NCBI RefSeq assembly: GCF_020523925.1
Contig: NZ_JAJAPW010000001.1
Coordinates: 186,001-250,000 of the forward strand
Source of the DNA: Neotamlana laminarinivorans
Lineage (GTDB): Bacteria; Bacteroidota; Bacteroidia; Flavobacteriales; Flavobacteriaceae
Reading direction: 5' to 3'
DNA: 64,000 nt
Part shown: positions 47,682 to 56,807 of the stretch, one piece after another
Layout: the number at the start of each line of letters is the position of its first letter
How positions within the stretch are numbered: position 1 is the first letter of the stretch
Translations under genes and position numbers: made by a program
The notes under the pieces: generated by a model
Database searches by the model: none
The model's input: the letters and a program-made list of their open reading frames with translations, nothing else
Told to the model about the DNA's origin: nothing

Positions 47682-47981
47682 ATGGCAACATCTATAGAAC
47701 AACAGTCTAAAGGAAAAAAAGATGGTGAAATTAGATATTTAACACCATTAAACATTGAAACTAATAAGCAAAAGAAATATTGTCGTTTCAAAAAATCTGG
47801 TATCAAATATATTGATTATAAAGATCCAGATTTCTTATTAAAGTTTGTAAACGAACAAGGTAAAATTTTACCTCGTCGTTTAACAGGAACTTCTTTAAAA
47901 TATCAAAGAAAAGTATCTGTTGCTGTAAAAAGAGCGCGTCATTTAGCTTTAATGCCTTACGTAGCAGATTTATTAAAATAA
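47682..47981 (+). CDS. rpsR: 30S ribosomal protein S18
   Basis: This 99-residue protein has the core [21 protein letters not shown] and the C-terminal [29 protein letters not shown]. It has an N-terminal extension of about 20 residues compared with E. coli S18 (75 residues), which is typical of Bacteroidota. S18 carries the region near the anti-Shine-Dalgarno end. In this phylum the neighbouring S21/S18/S6 surface is known to sequester the anti-SD, which fits the lack of SD sites here. Confidence 0.97.
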   Translation: MATSIEQQSKGKKDGEIRYLTPLNIETNKQKKYCRFKKSGIKYIDYKDPDFLLKFVNEQGKILPRRLTGTSLKYQRKVSVAVKRARHLALMPYVADLLK

Positions 47982-47994
47982 AATACCGATAACA

Positions 47995-48438
47995 ATGGAA
48001 CTTATATTAAAACAAGACGTTGATAATTTAGGATTTAAAGACGATGTTGTAACAGTAAAGAACGGTTACGGTAGAAACTTTTTAATTCCTACAGGAAAAG
48101 CTATTTTAGCAACTGTATCTGCTAAAAAAGTATTATCTGAGAACTTAAAGCAAAGAGCTTTTAAAGAAAAGAAAATTGTTGATGATGCTAATGCTATTGC
48201 TGAAGCATTAAAAGCATTAGAAGTAAAAATCGCTGCTAAAGTAGGTGCTGGAGATAAACTTTTTGGTTCGGTAAATAATATTGACGTTGCTGAAGCTTTA
48301 GAAAAAGAAGGTCAAAGCATAGAGAAAAAATTTATTACAGTTACTACTGTTAAACGTTTAGGTAAGTATAATGCTACTGTTCGTTTACATAGAGACGTAA
48401 TAGTTGATTTGCCTTTTGAGGTTGTAGCACAAGCTTAA
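47995..48438 (+). CDS. rplI: 50S ribosomal protein L9
   Basis: This 147-residue two-domain protein has the N-terminal domain MELILKQDVDNLGFKDDVVTVKNGYGRNFLIP, a long connecting helix, and the C-terminal domain with GDKLFGSVNNIDVAEAL and ATVRLHRDVIVDLPFEVV. L9 lies near the L1 stalk of the large subunit. It is the last gene of the operon, 13 bases after rpsR and followed by a terminator. Confidence 0.97.
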   Translation: MELILKQDVDNLGFKDDVVTVKNGYGRNFLIPTGKAILATVSAKKVLSENLKQRAFKEKKIVDDANAIAEALKALEVKIAAKVGAGDKLFGSVNNIDVAEALEKEGQSIEKKFITVTTVKRLGKYNATVRLHRDVIVDLPFEVVAQA

Positions 48439-48473
48439 GTTAACAAAAAGTTAATAAAATCTTAAAATAAATT

Positions 48474-48504
48474 AAAGCCACTCTTTCGAGTGGCTTTTTT
48501 TTGT
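48474..48504 (+). terminator. terminator of the rpsF operon
   Basis: Stem 48474-48483 (AAAGCCACTC) with 48488-48497 (GAGTGGCTTT), tetraloop TTTC, then a T-run. Strong form. Confidence 0.88.
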
Positions 48505-48571
48505 ATTAAATTTAAAGCATCAATTAATTATGCACGCATAATAGAAACAAAACTAACTTTAAAATTAACTT

Positions 48572-51500
48572 ATGAAAAAAAATCTAATTCTATTAACACT
48601 TTTATGTTTTAGTATGTTTTCCTTTTCACAGGTAACAACATCAAATATCAAAGGGTTAATTACAGACACTACTACGGCTCCTCTTCCTGGTGCAAATATT
48701 TTAGCTGTGCACACTCCAACAGGAACAAAATATGGTGCTGCTACTAATTTTGATGGGCGTTATAACTTATTAAATCTTCGTATTGGTGGTCCGTATACTA
48801 TAACAATAAGTTTTGTAGGTTATAAGGAACAAACTTTTAACGATGTTTATTTAACATTGGGCAAAACACAAAACTTAGATGTTGTTATGGCTGAAGAAAG
48901 TGAGTCTTTAGATGCTGTAGTAATTCAAGCTGGACAAGGTACAGGTACTTTTGGTAGCGATCGTACTGGTGCCGAAACAAGTGTTGGGCGTCGTGAAATT
49001 ACCAGATTACCAACTATTTCGCGTTCAGCTTCAGATTTTACAAGGTTAGAGCCTACTGCAAGTGGTAATTCGTTTGGAGGTAGAAACGATCAATTTAATA
49101 ACTTTTCTTTGGATGGAGCTATTTTTAATAACCCATTTGGTTTAGATTCTCCAACTCCTGGAGGACAAACTGGAGCGCAACCTATTTCATTAGACGCTAT
49201 AGATCAAATTTCTGTATCTACAGCGCCTTACGATGTTACACAATCGGGTTTTACAGGTGCTTCTGTTAATGCCGTTACAAAGAGTGGAACCAATGAGTTT
49301 CACGGAACTGTTTATGGTTTTTATAGAAATGAAAGCATGACAGGTAAAAAAATTAAGGGCGACGAAGTTATTCGTCCAGATTTAAACCAAACACAATATG
49401 GTGTAAGTATTGGCGGGCCAATTATTAAAAATAAATTGTTCTTTTTTGCTAATTTTGAAAGTGATGAACGTGACGATTTAGGAACTAATGGCTGGGTACC
49501 AAATACCGGCTCTGGAGCTATTAATGAGTCTCGTGTTACAGAATCTGATTTAATTTTAGTGCAAGATGCTTTAGGTTCAATTGGTTATAATACAGGTGCT
49601 TATCAAGGGTTTACTTATGCATCAGAATCAACAAAAGGTATTTTTAAAATAGATTGGAATATTAACGATGATCATAGGTTAGCGGTAATTTATAACTTTT
49701 TAAATGCATCAAAAGGAAATCCAGCGCACCCTACAGCATTAGGTTTTAGAGGCCCAAATGCATCAACTTTACAGTTTGAAAATTCTGGTTACGAAATTAA
49801 CAACAATATTCAATCTGTTCAGGTTGAATTAAACTCAACATTATCAGAATCATCTTCAAATAAATTACAAGTTGGTTATACACATTTCGATGATTTTAGA
49901 ACGCCGTTTTCTACGCCGGCACCTGCAATTACCATACAGCAAGATGGGTCAAACTACATTATAGCTGGTCATGAGCCTTTCTCTATTAATAATAAGTTAG
50001 ATCAAAAAGTATTTCAATTTACCGATAATTTAAATTTTTATAAAGGCGATCATACATTTACAGTAGGAGTTTCTTTCGAGAAGTTTGAATTTGATAACTC
50101 TTTTAACTTAGGAGCTTACGGTTATGGTGATGCTAGAGGTTATGTAGGTGCATTTGGTGCATTTGCTTCTGTAACAGATTTTTTAGCGGCTGTGGATAAC
50201 GGTTTAATTGCCGATGCTATTACCGCTGCCGAAGCTACTTTTGCTTCAAACAATGCTAACGATTCTTGGGCACTTGCAGAAACCAACGTAGGGCAATTAT
50301 CGTTTTATATGCAAGACGAGTGGAACGCTTCGGATAAGTTTAAATTAACATATGGTGTTCGTTTTGATAAGCCATTATTTTTCGATTCTTCAGATAAAGC
50401 GCAAGATGTTATCGACGGTACAACAGATTACGCTCCGGGTACTCCTTATGTAAATCCAAATACAGGTGAAATACAATATATTGATAATACCGAAATGCCA
50501 AGCAATAAGTGGTTAATATCTCCAAGAGTTGGTTTTAATTACGATGTATATGGAGATGAAACCTTTCAATTACGTGGTGGTTCTGGTTTATTTACAGGTC
50601 GTTTCCCATTTGTATGGTTAGGTAATCAAATTGGTAACCCAAACTGGTGGTTCCACCAAGCGGTAGATCCAGATTATAAGTTCCCACAAGTTTGGAGAAC
50701 AAATTTAGGTGTAGATAAAAAACTAGAAAATGGTATTGTATTAACTGCCGATGTATCTTATACTAAAGATATAAACGCAGCTCATGTTCAAAATTGGGGA
50801 TTAATAGAACCAACAGGAACTTTAGAAGGTGTAGATAACAGAGCCACTTATACTGCTGCAGATTATGTTCAAGTAGATGTGCCTTTTCCTGCTAATGCAA
50901 ACGCTTATGTTATGACGAATTCTGATGAAGGTAGAATTTGGAATGTGTCTTTAAAAGCACAGAAAAATTTCAGCAACGGACTTTATACTATGTTAGCATA
51001 CAACTATTTAAACTCTAAAGATGTAAACTCTATTGAAGCTGAAATTACAGGTGATGCATTTGCTGCTAACCCTGCTTTAGGAAATGTTAATGATGATGTT
51101 TTAGCGTATTCTAAATATGGAGATACACACCGTTTTATTGGTGTTGCAAGTAAAAAATGGAATTACGGAAACGATAAGTGGTCTACAACTATATCTACAT
51201 TTTTTGAGTATGCTCAAGGCGGACGTTTTAACTACACATACGGTGGCGATATTAATGGAGACGGTTCTTCTTTAAACGATTTAATTTATATTCCAACCGC
51301 AACTGAAGTTACGCAAATGAATTTTGCCGATGCTGCCGATGCTGCTGCTTTTGAAAGTTACATTCAACAAGACGATTATTTAAGCGACCGTCGTGGTGAA
51401 TATGCAGAGCGTTATGGAGCTTTAGCACCTTGGAGAGGAAAATGGGACTTAAAATTTCTTCAAGATTATAAAATTAAGGTATCTAATGATAAAACAAATA

Positions 51501-51724
51501 CCATTCAATTCAGTTTAGATATTTTAAATATTGGTAATTTATTAAGTTCAGATTGGGGATTAATTCAACAACCAAACAACGTACAAATTTTAGGTGTTAC
51601 GGTTGATGATACCAACACACCAACCTACACTTTTGATGGTGATTCAAGTACAAGTACTTTTGGTTACGATTCTAGTTTAGCTTCTAGATGGCAAATGCAA
51701 GTAGGTTTACGCTATATTTTCTAA
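48572..51724 (+). CDS. TonB-dependent receptor, Oar-like, with carboxypeptidase-regulatory domain
   Basis: This 1050-residue outer-membrane protein has a signal peptide (MKKNLILLTLLCFSMFSFSQ). A carboxypeptidase-regulatory-like domain (about 23-110) has the usual IKGLITD opening and the FDGRYNL strand. A plug region includes ITRLPTISRSASDFTRLEP and an SLDGAIFNNPFGL loop. A long beta-barrel ends in an aromatic strand (MQVGLRYIF). Length and the plug sequence match the Oar group, known in Myxococcus and Bacteroidota. The ligand is unknown; no SusD is adjacent. It has its own transcript ending at the hairpin near 51750. Confidence 0.9.
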   Translation: MKKNLILLTLLCFSMFSFSQVTTSNIKGLITDTTTAPLPGANILAVHTPTGTKYGAATNFDGRYNLLNLRIGGPYTITISFVGYKEQTFNDVYLTLGKTQNLDVVMAEESESLDAVVIQAGQGTGTFGSDRTGAETSVGRREITRLPTISRSASDFTRLEPTASGNSFGGRNDQFNNFSLDGAIFNNPFGLDSPTPGGQTGAQPISLDAIDQISVSTAPYDVTQSGFTGASVNAVTKSGTNEFHGTVYGFYRNESMTGKKIKGDEVIRPDLNQTQYGVSIGGPIIKNKLFFFANFESDERDDLGTNGWVPNTGSGAINESRVTESDLILVQDALGSIGYNTGAYQGFTYASESTKGIFKIDWNINDDHRLAVIYNFLNASKGNPAHPTALGFRGPNASTLQFENSGYEINNNIQSVQVELNSTLSESSSNKLQVGYTHFDDFRTPFSTPAPAITIQQDGSNYIIAGHEPFSINNKLDQKVFQFTDNLNFYKGDHTFTVGVSFEKFEFDNSFNLGAYGYGDARGYVGAFGAFASVTDFLAAVDNGLIADAITAAEATFASNNANDSWALAETNVGQLSFYMQDEWNASDKFKLTYGVRFDKPLFFDSSDKAQDVIDGTTDYAPGTPYVNPNTGEIQYIDNTEMPSNKWLISPRVGFNYDVYGDETFQLRGGSGLFTGRFPFVWLGNQIGNPNWWFHQAVDPDYKFPQVWRTNLGVDKKLENGIVLTADVSYTKDINAAHVQNWGLIEPTGTLEGVDNRATYTAADYVQVDVPFPANANAYVMTNSDEGRIWNVSLKAQKNFSNGLYTMLAYNYLNSKDVNSIEAEITGDAFAANPALGNVNDDVLAYSKYGDTHRFIGVASKKWNYGNDKWSTTISTFFEYAQGGRFNYTYGGDINGDGSSLNDLIYIPTATEVTQMNFADAADAAAFESYIQQDDYLSDRRGEYAERYGALAPWRGKWDLKFLQDYKIKVSNDKTNTIQFSLDILNIGNLLSSDWGLIQQPNNVQILGVTVDDTNTPTYTFDGDSSTSTFGYDSSLASRWQMQVGLRYIF

Positions 51725-51744
51725 AATAATAGCTTATATATTCT

Positions 51745-51752
51745 TAAATTTG
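51745..51752 (+). promoter_or_regulatory. -7 promoter element embedded in a terminator, for the GDPD gene
   Basis: TAAATTTG is an exact TAnnTTTG match. Its last three bases are the start of the left arm of the terminator stem. The predicted start (about 51758) falls at the end of the left arm, so the new transcript cannot form that hairpin. No -33 TTG is clear. Confidence 0.45.
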
Positions 51753-51781
51753 CGCTCCTAATTCAGGGGCGCAATTTTTTT
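51750..51781 (+). terminator. terminator of the Oar-like receptor gene
   Basis: Nine-bp stem 51750-51758 (TTGCGCTCC) with 51766-51774 (GGGGCGCAA, one G-T pair), followed by seven Ts. The GDPD ATG lies 5 bases after the T-run. Confidence 0.82.
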
Positions 51782-51785
51782 ATAT

Positions 51786-52661
51786 ATGAAATATTTATTC
51801 GTTTTATTTCTTCTTGTTAGTGTATCATGTAAACAAGCACCAAAACAAGAAGAACAACCAGAAAAAACTAAACCATCTGTTTTATTAAGTAAGTTTACTT
51901 ATTCTCCAGAAGCTTCAACTTTAATAAGTGTTCACCGCGGCGGAAAAGGTATAAAAAATTATCCTGAAAATTGTTTAGAAACAATTCAGTTTATAAACGA
52001 TAGTATTAAAGGTGCCATATACGAAATAGATGTTGCACTAACTAAAGATAGTGTTTTAGTTTTAATGCATGATAACGCCATAAACAGAACATCAACAGGA
52101 AACGGTAAAGTATCAAATTTTACCTATAATGAACTATTACAGTATAATTTAAAAGATGATTTTGGAAATGAAACATCATTCAAAATTCCGTTATTTAAAG
52201 ATGTTTTACAGTGGGCAAAAACTAATAATGTAATTTTAACAGTCGATATAAAACGGGGTGTTTCAGTAAAAAAAGTAGTAGATCAAATAAAGGAAGTTAA
52301 AGCTGAAGATATTGCGATTATTATAACTTACAATTTAGATCAAGCCACAGCTGCTTACAAAGAAGCTCCAGAATTACTTTTATCAGTTTCAGCAAGAAAC
52401 GAAAAAGAACTCGATTGGTTAATACACTCAGGAATCCCTACCCAAAATATGCTGGCCTTTACAGGAACACGTTTGTCGCCAAATACGTTATACAGTAAAA
52501 TACACGATTATGGTATCAAAACAATTTTAGGAACATTAGGAAACCTAGATAAACAAGCGAGCGCAAAAAACGATTCATTATACAGGGTTTGGTCTAAAAA
52601 AGGTATAGATATAATTGCTACAGACAGACCTTTTCAGGCTTATAATGCTATAAAAAACTAA
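51786..52661 (+). CDS. glycerophosphodiester phosphodiesterase family lipoprotein
   Basis: The 291-residue protein has a lipoprotein signal (FLLVSVSCKQ). The GDPD motifs follow: HRGGKGIKNYPENCLETIQF with the catalytic His and Glu, EIDVALTKDSVLVLMHD with acid ligands and second His, and TVDIK. The TIM barrel ends in IIATDRP. It hydrolyses glycerophosphodiesters to glycerol-3-phosphate and an alcohol, outside the inner membrane. The role in phosphate supply is inferred. The next gene is 27 bases later. Confidence 0.92.
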   Translation: MKYLFVLFLLVSVSCKQAPKQEEQPEKTKPSVLLSKFTYSPEASTLISVHRGGKGIKNYPENCLETIQFINDSIKGAIYEIDVALTKDSVLVLMHDNAINRTSTGNGKVSNFTYNELLQYNLKDDFGNETSFKIPLFKDVLQWAKTNNVILTVDIKRGVSVKKVVDQIKEVKAEDIAIIITYNLDQATAAYKEAPELLLSVSARNEKELDWLIHSGIPTQNMLAFTGTRLSPNTLYSKIHDYGIKTILGTLGNLDKQASAKNDSLYRVWSKKGIDIIATDRPFQAYNAIKN

Positions 52662-52688
52662 ACGAAATTTAATTTTTAAAGGATTACA

Positions 52689-53159
52689 ATGAAATATAGA
52701 AGACTTACAAAAGAACAATTTGAGGAGTTGCACAAAGAGTTTATAAATTTTTTAGCAACACAATCAATAACTGCAGATGAGTGGGAAAATTTAAAAGTTA
52801 ATAAACCGGAATTAGCCGAAACGGAGTTGGATGTGTTTAGCGATTTAATATGGGAAGGTGTTTTAAATAAAGCCGAGTATTTGGAGCATTTTGCACCGCA
52901 GCACATGTATTTATTTTATTTAAAGGAAGACAAAATGCATGCTATTGTTGTTAATGTAAAAAACGAAGAAATAGATATTACAACACAAGAAGGCTACGAT
53001 TGGTTGCGAGAAAATTTGATGCATGACAGCGTAGAGTTTTTACAAGCAGATAAAGATTATACAGAAGATAAAAATGCTGATAAATTTAGTATGATAGAAC
53101 AAGGAGCCATTATTACAAAAGGCGAATTATACAATTATTTTAATAAGCTTATAAATTAG
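52689..53159 (+). CDS. conserved Flavobacteriia protein (DUF6495-like)
   Basis: This 156-residue soluble protein begins MKYRRLTKEQFEELHKEFIN and contains FAPQHMYLFYL near residue 75. It is acidic with several Trp and no catalytic motif. It resembles a small, widely conserved flavobacterial family that I believe is labelled DUF6495; the label is from memory. It may be transcribed with the GDPD gene. Confidence 0.8.
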   Translation: MKYRRLTKEQFEELHKEFINFLATQSITADEWENLKVNKPELAETELDVFSDLIWEGVLNKAEYLEHFAPQHMYLFYLKEDKMHAIVVNVKNEEIDITTQEGYDWLRENLMHDSVEFLQADKDYTEDKNADKFSMIEQGAIITKGELYNYFNKLIN

Positions 53160-53179
53160 TACCAACCAAGGTAATTATT

Positions 53180-53187
53180 TATTTTTG
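53180..53187 (+). promoter_or_regulatory. -7 promoter element for hisS
   Basis: TATTTTTG, 44 bases before the hisS ATG at 53232. It matches TAnnTTTG. No clear -33 TTG at 17-20 bases upstream. Confidence 0.45.
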
Positions 53188-53231
53188 TCGTGTTTAGTGC
53201 AGTTATTGCACAGATAAATTAAAACTATAAA

Positions 53232-54848
53232 ATGGCTCAAAAACCAAGTATACCAAAAGGGACAAGAGATTTTAACCCAGAGCAAGTTGCAAAACGTAAC
53301 TACATATTTAGTACAATAAAAGGTGCTTTCGAAACCTTTGGTTTTCAGCCTATTGAAACACCAAGTTTTGAAAACTCTGATACTTTAATGGGTAAATATG
53401 GAGATGAAGGAGATAGATTGATTTTTAAAATCTTAAATTCTGGAGACTTTTACAGATCATTGGTTATGGATGATGCTGTTACCCTTAAAGGTGTTGATGA
53501 TTTTTTTGTAATATTAAAAAAAGTCATTAATGATGATCAAGGTAATTTAAAAGATTCTATTGAAGCTGAATTTAAAATTGGATATACTGATGAACAATAC
53601 AGAAAAAAATTAACCGACTATATTTTTAAAATTAAAGAAATTGATTTTGAAATGCTATTACCTTTAAATAAGGAAGATAAGGAAGTAGTTGAAAAGAGAA
53701 TTCTTTCTAATTGTGTTAGATTTATTTTGTTTAATTCTAAAACTCATATTTCAAAAATTTCAGAAAAAGCATTGCGTTACGATTTAACCGTACCATTTGC
53801 ACGATACGTAGTGCAACACCAAAACGACATAGAGTTTCCGTTTAAACGATACCAAATTCAACCAGTTTGGCGTGCCGACAGACCTCAAAAAGGCCGTTTT
53901 AGAGAGTTTTATCAATGCGATGCCGATGTTGTAGGTAGTACAAGTTTATGGCAAGAGGTAGAGTTTATACAGTTATACGATACCGTGTTTACAGCCTTAA
54001 AACTTAACGGAGTTACTATTAAAATTAATAACCGAAAAATTCTTTCTGGTATAGCCGAAGTTATAGGAGCTAGCGATAAGTTAATCGATTTTACAGTGGC
54101 TTTAGATAAGCTCGATAAAATAGGTGAGGAGAAGGTTAAAGAAGAAATGTTGAGTAAAGGAATTTCTGCCAGTGGTATTGAAAAACTTCAACCTTTATTT
54201 AGTTTGTCTGGTGATTTTCAATCGCAAATTGAAAGCTTAAAAGGTATTTTAGAAGCATCGGAAGATGGAAAAAAAGGTATTGAGGAATTAAGTTTTATTG
54301 ATGCAGCCATTAAAGAATTAGGTTTAACTACAGCCAAATTACAGTTAGATGTAACTTTAGCTCGAGGGCTTAATTACTACACAGGCGCCATTTTTGAAGT
54401 ATCTGCTCCAGAAGGTGTAAAAATGGGATCTATTGGAGGCGGTGGTCGTTACGACGATTTAACTAATATTTTTGGTAAACCAGACACTAGTGGTGTAGGT
54501 ATAAGTTTTGGTTTAGATAGAATTTATTTGGTTTTAGAAGAGTTGAATTTATTCCCAGAAACTGTAAATAAAAACGTTGAAGTATTATTTATAAACTTTG
54601 GAGATAAAGAAGCTTTATTTAGTTTAAAAGCCATTAAAAAATTACGAGAAGCAGGCATAAACGCAGAATTATATCCCGATGCTGCTAAAATGAAAAAACA
54701 AATGGCGCATGCCAATAAGCGAAACATACCATTTGTTGTTATTATTGGAGACCAAGAAATAGCTTCTGATACCTACGCTTTAAAAAATATGAGTTCTGGC
54801 GAACAATTTAAAATACCGCTTAACGAATTAATACAACAAATAAAGTAA
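53232..54848 (+). CDS. hisS: histidyl-tRNA synthetase with an unusual internal insertion
   Basis: This class II synthetase charges tRNA-His. It is 538 residues long, against about 420-460 usual. Motif 1 lies near FGFQPIETP. Motif 2 is FRYQ-like ([30 protein letters not shown]), and the histidine motif is [15 protein letters not shown]. Motif 3 is GGGRYDDL and [10 protein letters not shown]. The C-terminal anticodon-binding domain is complete. The extra mass lies between ILNSGDF and [11 protein letters not shown] (about residues 73-172), replacing a short linker in relatives with about 80 additional residues rich in Asp, Lys, Ile and Phe. The frame is unbroken across the insertion, so it is expressed. 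It is not a fusion with any domain I recognise. Confidence 0.95.
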   Translation: MAQKPSIPKGTRDFNPEQVAKRNYIFSTIKGAFETFGFQPIETPSFENSDTLMGKYGDEGDRLIFKILNSGDFYRSLVMDDAVTLKGVDDFFVILKKVINDDQGNLKDSIEAEFKIGYTDEQYRKKLTDYIFKIKEIDFEMLLPLNKEDKEVVEKRILSNCVRFILFNSKTHISKISEKALRYDLTVPFARYVVQHQNDIEFPFKRYQIQPVWRADRPQKGRFREFYQCDADVVGSTSLWQEVEFIQLYDTVFTALKLNGVTIKINNRKILSGIAEVIGASDKLIDFTVALDKLDKIGEEKVKEEMLSKGISASGIEKLQPLFSLSGDFQSQIESLKGILEASEDGKKGIEELSFIDAAIKELGLTTAKLQLDVTLARGLNYYTGAIFEVSAPEGVKMGSIGGGGRYDDLTNIFGKPDTSGVGISFGLDRIYLVLEELNLFPETVNKNVEVLFINFGDKEALFSLKAIKKLREAGINAELYPDAAKMKKQMAHANKRNIPFVVIIGDQEIASDTYALKNMSSGEQFKIPLNELIQQIK

Positions 54849-54853
54849 CATAG

Positions 54854-54884
54854 AAAAGCCTTGAGAAATCAAGGCTTTTTTTAC
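54854..54884 (+). terminator. terminator after hisS
   Basis: Stem 54854-54864 (AAAAGCCTTGA) with 54869-54879 (TCAAGGCTTTT), loop GAAA, then Ts. The rest of the gap to 55121 holds no gene that I can see; a weak hairpin around TATACAA/TTGTATA lies near 54990-55005. Confidence 0.83.
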
Positions 54885-55121
54885 GTTAAATATGGCCGTA
54901 TCAATCAATATATAAATCTTTATTTCTTGATATAGAATTTATTCTACCTTCCGTAATTTTAATAAAAGTTTCTAGCGTTTTTCAGTATACAACTTGTTTG
55001 TATAAATAGGTTAAATATTCAATTTTTTATTTTATTTAAAACTCCTTTTAATTAATAGGGACTTATAACAAGCGGCTTTATTTGTTTAGGATAATAATTA
55101 GCATTTGGCGAGAGTTATACT

Positions 55122-55676
55122 TTAAAAATCCAATCTCAATTGGTTTTTAATAATGGTTTTATTTAGGGCAGTATTAAAAGCAATTTCAGCATTTTTAGAG
55201 TGTAACAGTTTATTAAATAAAATTACCGTAGCTTCAGCATCACCACGAGCTCGGTGGCGTGCTGCAATTTCAATGTTTAAATCGTTGCAAATACGTCCTA
55301 AGCTGTAAGATTTATAACCTGGTAATAATTGGCGAGAAAGTTTTACAGTGCATAGTTTCTTTCTATTAAATGTTATGCCAATAGCTTTATACTCATTGCG
55401 TATTACATTGTAGTCAAAATTCGCGCTATGAGCAACAAATACACTGTTTTTAGTTATTTCTAGAATACGTTTAGCTATTTGTTTAAAAGTAGGCGCATTT
55501 GTAACCATAGCGTTTGTAATTCCAGTAAGCTGTGTAATATATTCGGGAATATAGGTTTCGGGATTAACCAGCGATGTAAATTCATCAATAATAAATTCAC
55601 CATCATATTTAAAAATAGATATTTCTGTAATTTTTCCACCTTTTCCTGTGGTTTCAACATCTATAATAGTGTACAT
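55122..55676 (-). CDS. DEDDh 3'-5' exonuclease (DnaQ/epsilon-like)
   Basis: This is a 184-residue nuclease. The Exo I motif is IIDVETTGKGG with the metal-binding Asp and Glu, Exo II is AHSANFDYNVI with Asp, and Exo III has the catalytic His and Asp in HRARGDAEAT. Only the exonuclease domain is present. It resembles the epsilon-family proofreading nucleases. The lack of a GIY-YIG or polymerase fusion leaves the role open (proofreading or repair). Single gene with its own promoter on the minus strand. Confidence 0.9.
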   Translation of the reverse strand: MYTIIDVETTGKGGKITEISIFKYDGEFIIDEFTSLVNPETYIPEYITQLTGITNAMVTNAPTFKQIAKRILEITKNSVFVAHSANFDYNVIRNEYKAIGITFNRKKLCTVKLSRQLLPGYKSYSLGRICNDLNIEIAARHRARGDAEATVILFNKLLHSKNAEIAFNTALNKTIIKNQLRLDF

Positions 55677-55717
55677 TGTTTGCTTATAATTAACTTAAAA
55701 TAGTAGTTTATTTTACT

Positions 55718-55725
55718 CAAATATA
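55718..55725 (-). promoter_or_regulatory. -7 promoter element for the exonuclease gene
   Basis: On the minus strand TATATTTG, an exact TAnnTTTG match, 42 bases before the ATG at 55676. Confidence 0.45.
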
Positions 55726-55739
55726 GTTAATTGTTTAGC

Positions 55740-56110
55740 TCATATAAATAGAGGCGATAGCTTTTTAAGTTTTATTTTAAAATATTATATGTTATACAAC
55801 CTCGATGTTATACGTAGTAAACCTTGGTAAAGCATAATAAAATAAGATAGTCTAAAAAATTACTTTTTTCTTAACCTAAACTTGTTTCAGATTCTAATAT
55901 ATTTTGAAAATATTAAGTTTGAGGTTTTGAAATAAACTCAGAATAATAGATTTACACTTTTTAGAACACTTTTTTTAATATTGTAGATAGATCTAGATTT
56001 ACATAATCTTCTAAAGGGAAGCCCTATAATAGTAAAAGCTTACAATAATAGCGAATTGTTATAAACTTTTTTAATGCGTTTAGCTATAAAGCAAGCTTTC
56101 GCGAAACACA
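55740..56110. other. AT-rich gap without a visible gene
   Basis: About 370 bases between the exonuclease promoter and the tRNA terminator. I find no reading frame of note, no long repeat and no tRNA. A TTTCGCGAAA palindrome lies at about 56095-56104, of the TTCGCGAA type that I recall as common in this family. Otherwise nothing is supported. Confidence 0.5.
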
Positions 56111-56111
56111 T

Positions 56112-56143
56112 AAAAAAAAGCCTAACACTTTCATGTTAAGCTT
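56112..56143 (-). terminator. terminator after tRNA-Met
   Basis: Ten-bp stem 56134-56143 with 56118-56127 (one G-T pair); on the minus strand it is followed by about eight Ts. It lies 10 bases after the tRNA 3' end. Confidence 0.78.
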
Positions 56144-56152
56144 TTACTGTTG

Positions 56153-56226
56153 TAGCGAGATCGAGATTTGAACTCGAGACCTCCGGGTTATGAATCCGAC
56201 GCTCTAACCAACTGAGCTACCTCGCC
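56153..56226 (-). tRNA. tRNA-Met (CAU anticodon)
   Basis: The minus strand from 56226 folds as a 74-nt tRNA. The acceptor stem is GGCGAGG with TCTCGCT (two G-U pairs), the D arm contains AGCTCAGTTGGTTAGAGC, the anticodon loop is TTCATAA, and the T arm contains the GTTCAAATC loop. CCA is not encoded. CAU can belong to elongator Met, initiator Met or lysidine-modified Ile. The G1-U72 pair and the absence of the three G-C pairs of initiator tRNA argue against initiator. Elongator Met is the best guess. Confidence 0.95.
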
Positions 56227-56238
56227 GTATTGCGGGTG

Positions 56239-56268
56239 CAAATATAATAACATTTATTAGGTATGCAA
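56239..56268 (-). promoter_or_regulatory. promoter of tRNA-Met
   Basis: On the minus strand TTG (56268-56266), 19-base spacer and TATATTTG (56246-56239). A start near 56233 would fall just before the mature tRNA 5' end at 56226. Good match. Confidence 0.65.
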
Positions 56269-56355
56269 ATACTTATTTGAGAAAAAATTTATAAATTTTA
56301 GGTAAAACTAATTAACAAATTTATATATTAGGCAACATAAACTTTACAATTACAC

Positions 56356-56748
56356 ATGGACGACAAAATTAAATTTAACATAGAATTCCCAATTCATGCT
56401 TCACCGCAACTCTTATATCAATATATATCAACACCTTCTGGTTTGTCCGAATGGTTTTCAGATAACGTAAATTCTCGTGGAGAATTGTTTACCTTTATTT
56501 GGGACGATAGCGAAGAACAAGCAAAATTACTAAACAAAAAAAGTGGTGAGCGTGTTAAATTTAGATGGCTTGAAGATGAAGAAGATGACCAATCGTATTA
56601 TTTTGAAATTCGTATACAAGTAGATGAAATAACTAAAGATGTTTCTTTAATAGTTACAGATTTTGCAGAAGAAGATGAGGTAGATGAAGCTAAAATGCTT
56701 TGGGATAACCAAATTTCTAGCTTAAAACACGTTTTAGGTTCGGTTTAG
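56356..56748 (+). CDS. START-like domain protein (AHSA1-related)
   Basis: This 130-residue soluble protein begins MDDKIKFNIEFPIHASPQLL and has the pattern STPSGLSEWFSDNV, typical of the START-like/AHSA1 fold. The C-terminal helix is MLWDNQISSLKHVLGSV. Such domains bind hydrophobic ligands or chaperones; the function here is unknown. It heads the conserved run START-like, aminotransferase, YqgE. Confidence 0.88.
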   Translation: MDDKIKFNIEFPIHASPQLLYQYISTPSGLSEWFSDNVNSRGELFTFIWDDSEEQAKLLNKKSGERVKFRWLEDEEDDQSYYFEIRIQVDEITKDVSLIVTDFAEEDEVDEAKMLWDNQISSLKHVLGSV

Positions 56749-56770
56749 CAAAAAGAAATTTTAATTAAAT

Positions 56771-56778
56771 TATATTTG
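56771..56778 (+). promoter_or_regulatory. -7 promoter element adjacent to a terminator, for the aminotransferase gene
   Basis: TATATTTG is an exact match. It directly abuts the left arm of the stem at 56779. As at 51745, a transcript starting near 56784 would lack the left arm. Confidence 0.5.
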
Positions 56779-56807
56779 TCCCGCTTAATTAATAGCGGGA
56801 TTTTTTT
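56779..56807 (+). terminator. terminator after the START-like gene
   Basis: Seven-bp stem 56779-56785 (TCCCGCT) with 56794-56800 (AGCGGGA), then seven Ts. The ATG of the aminotransferase gene (56808) follows directly after the T-run. Confidence 0.8.
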
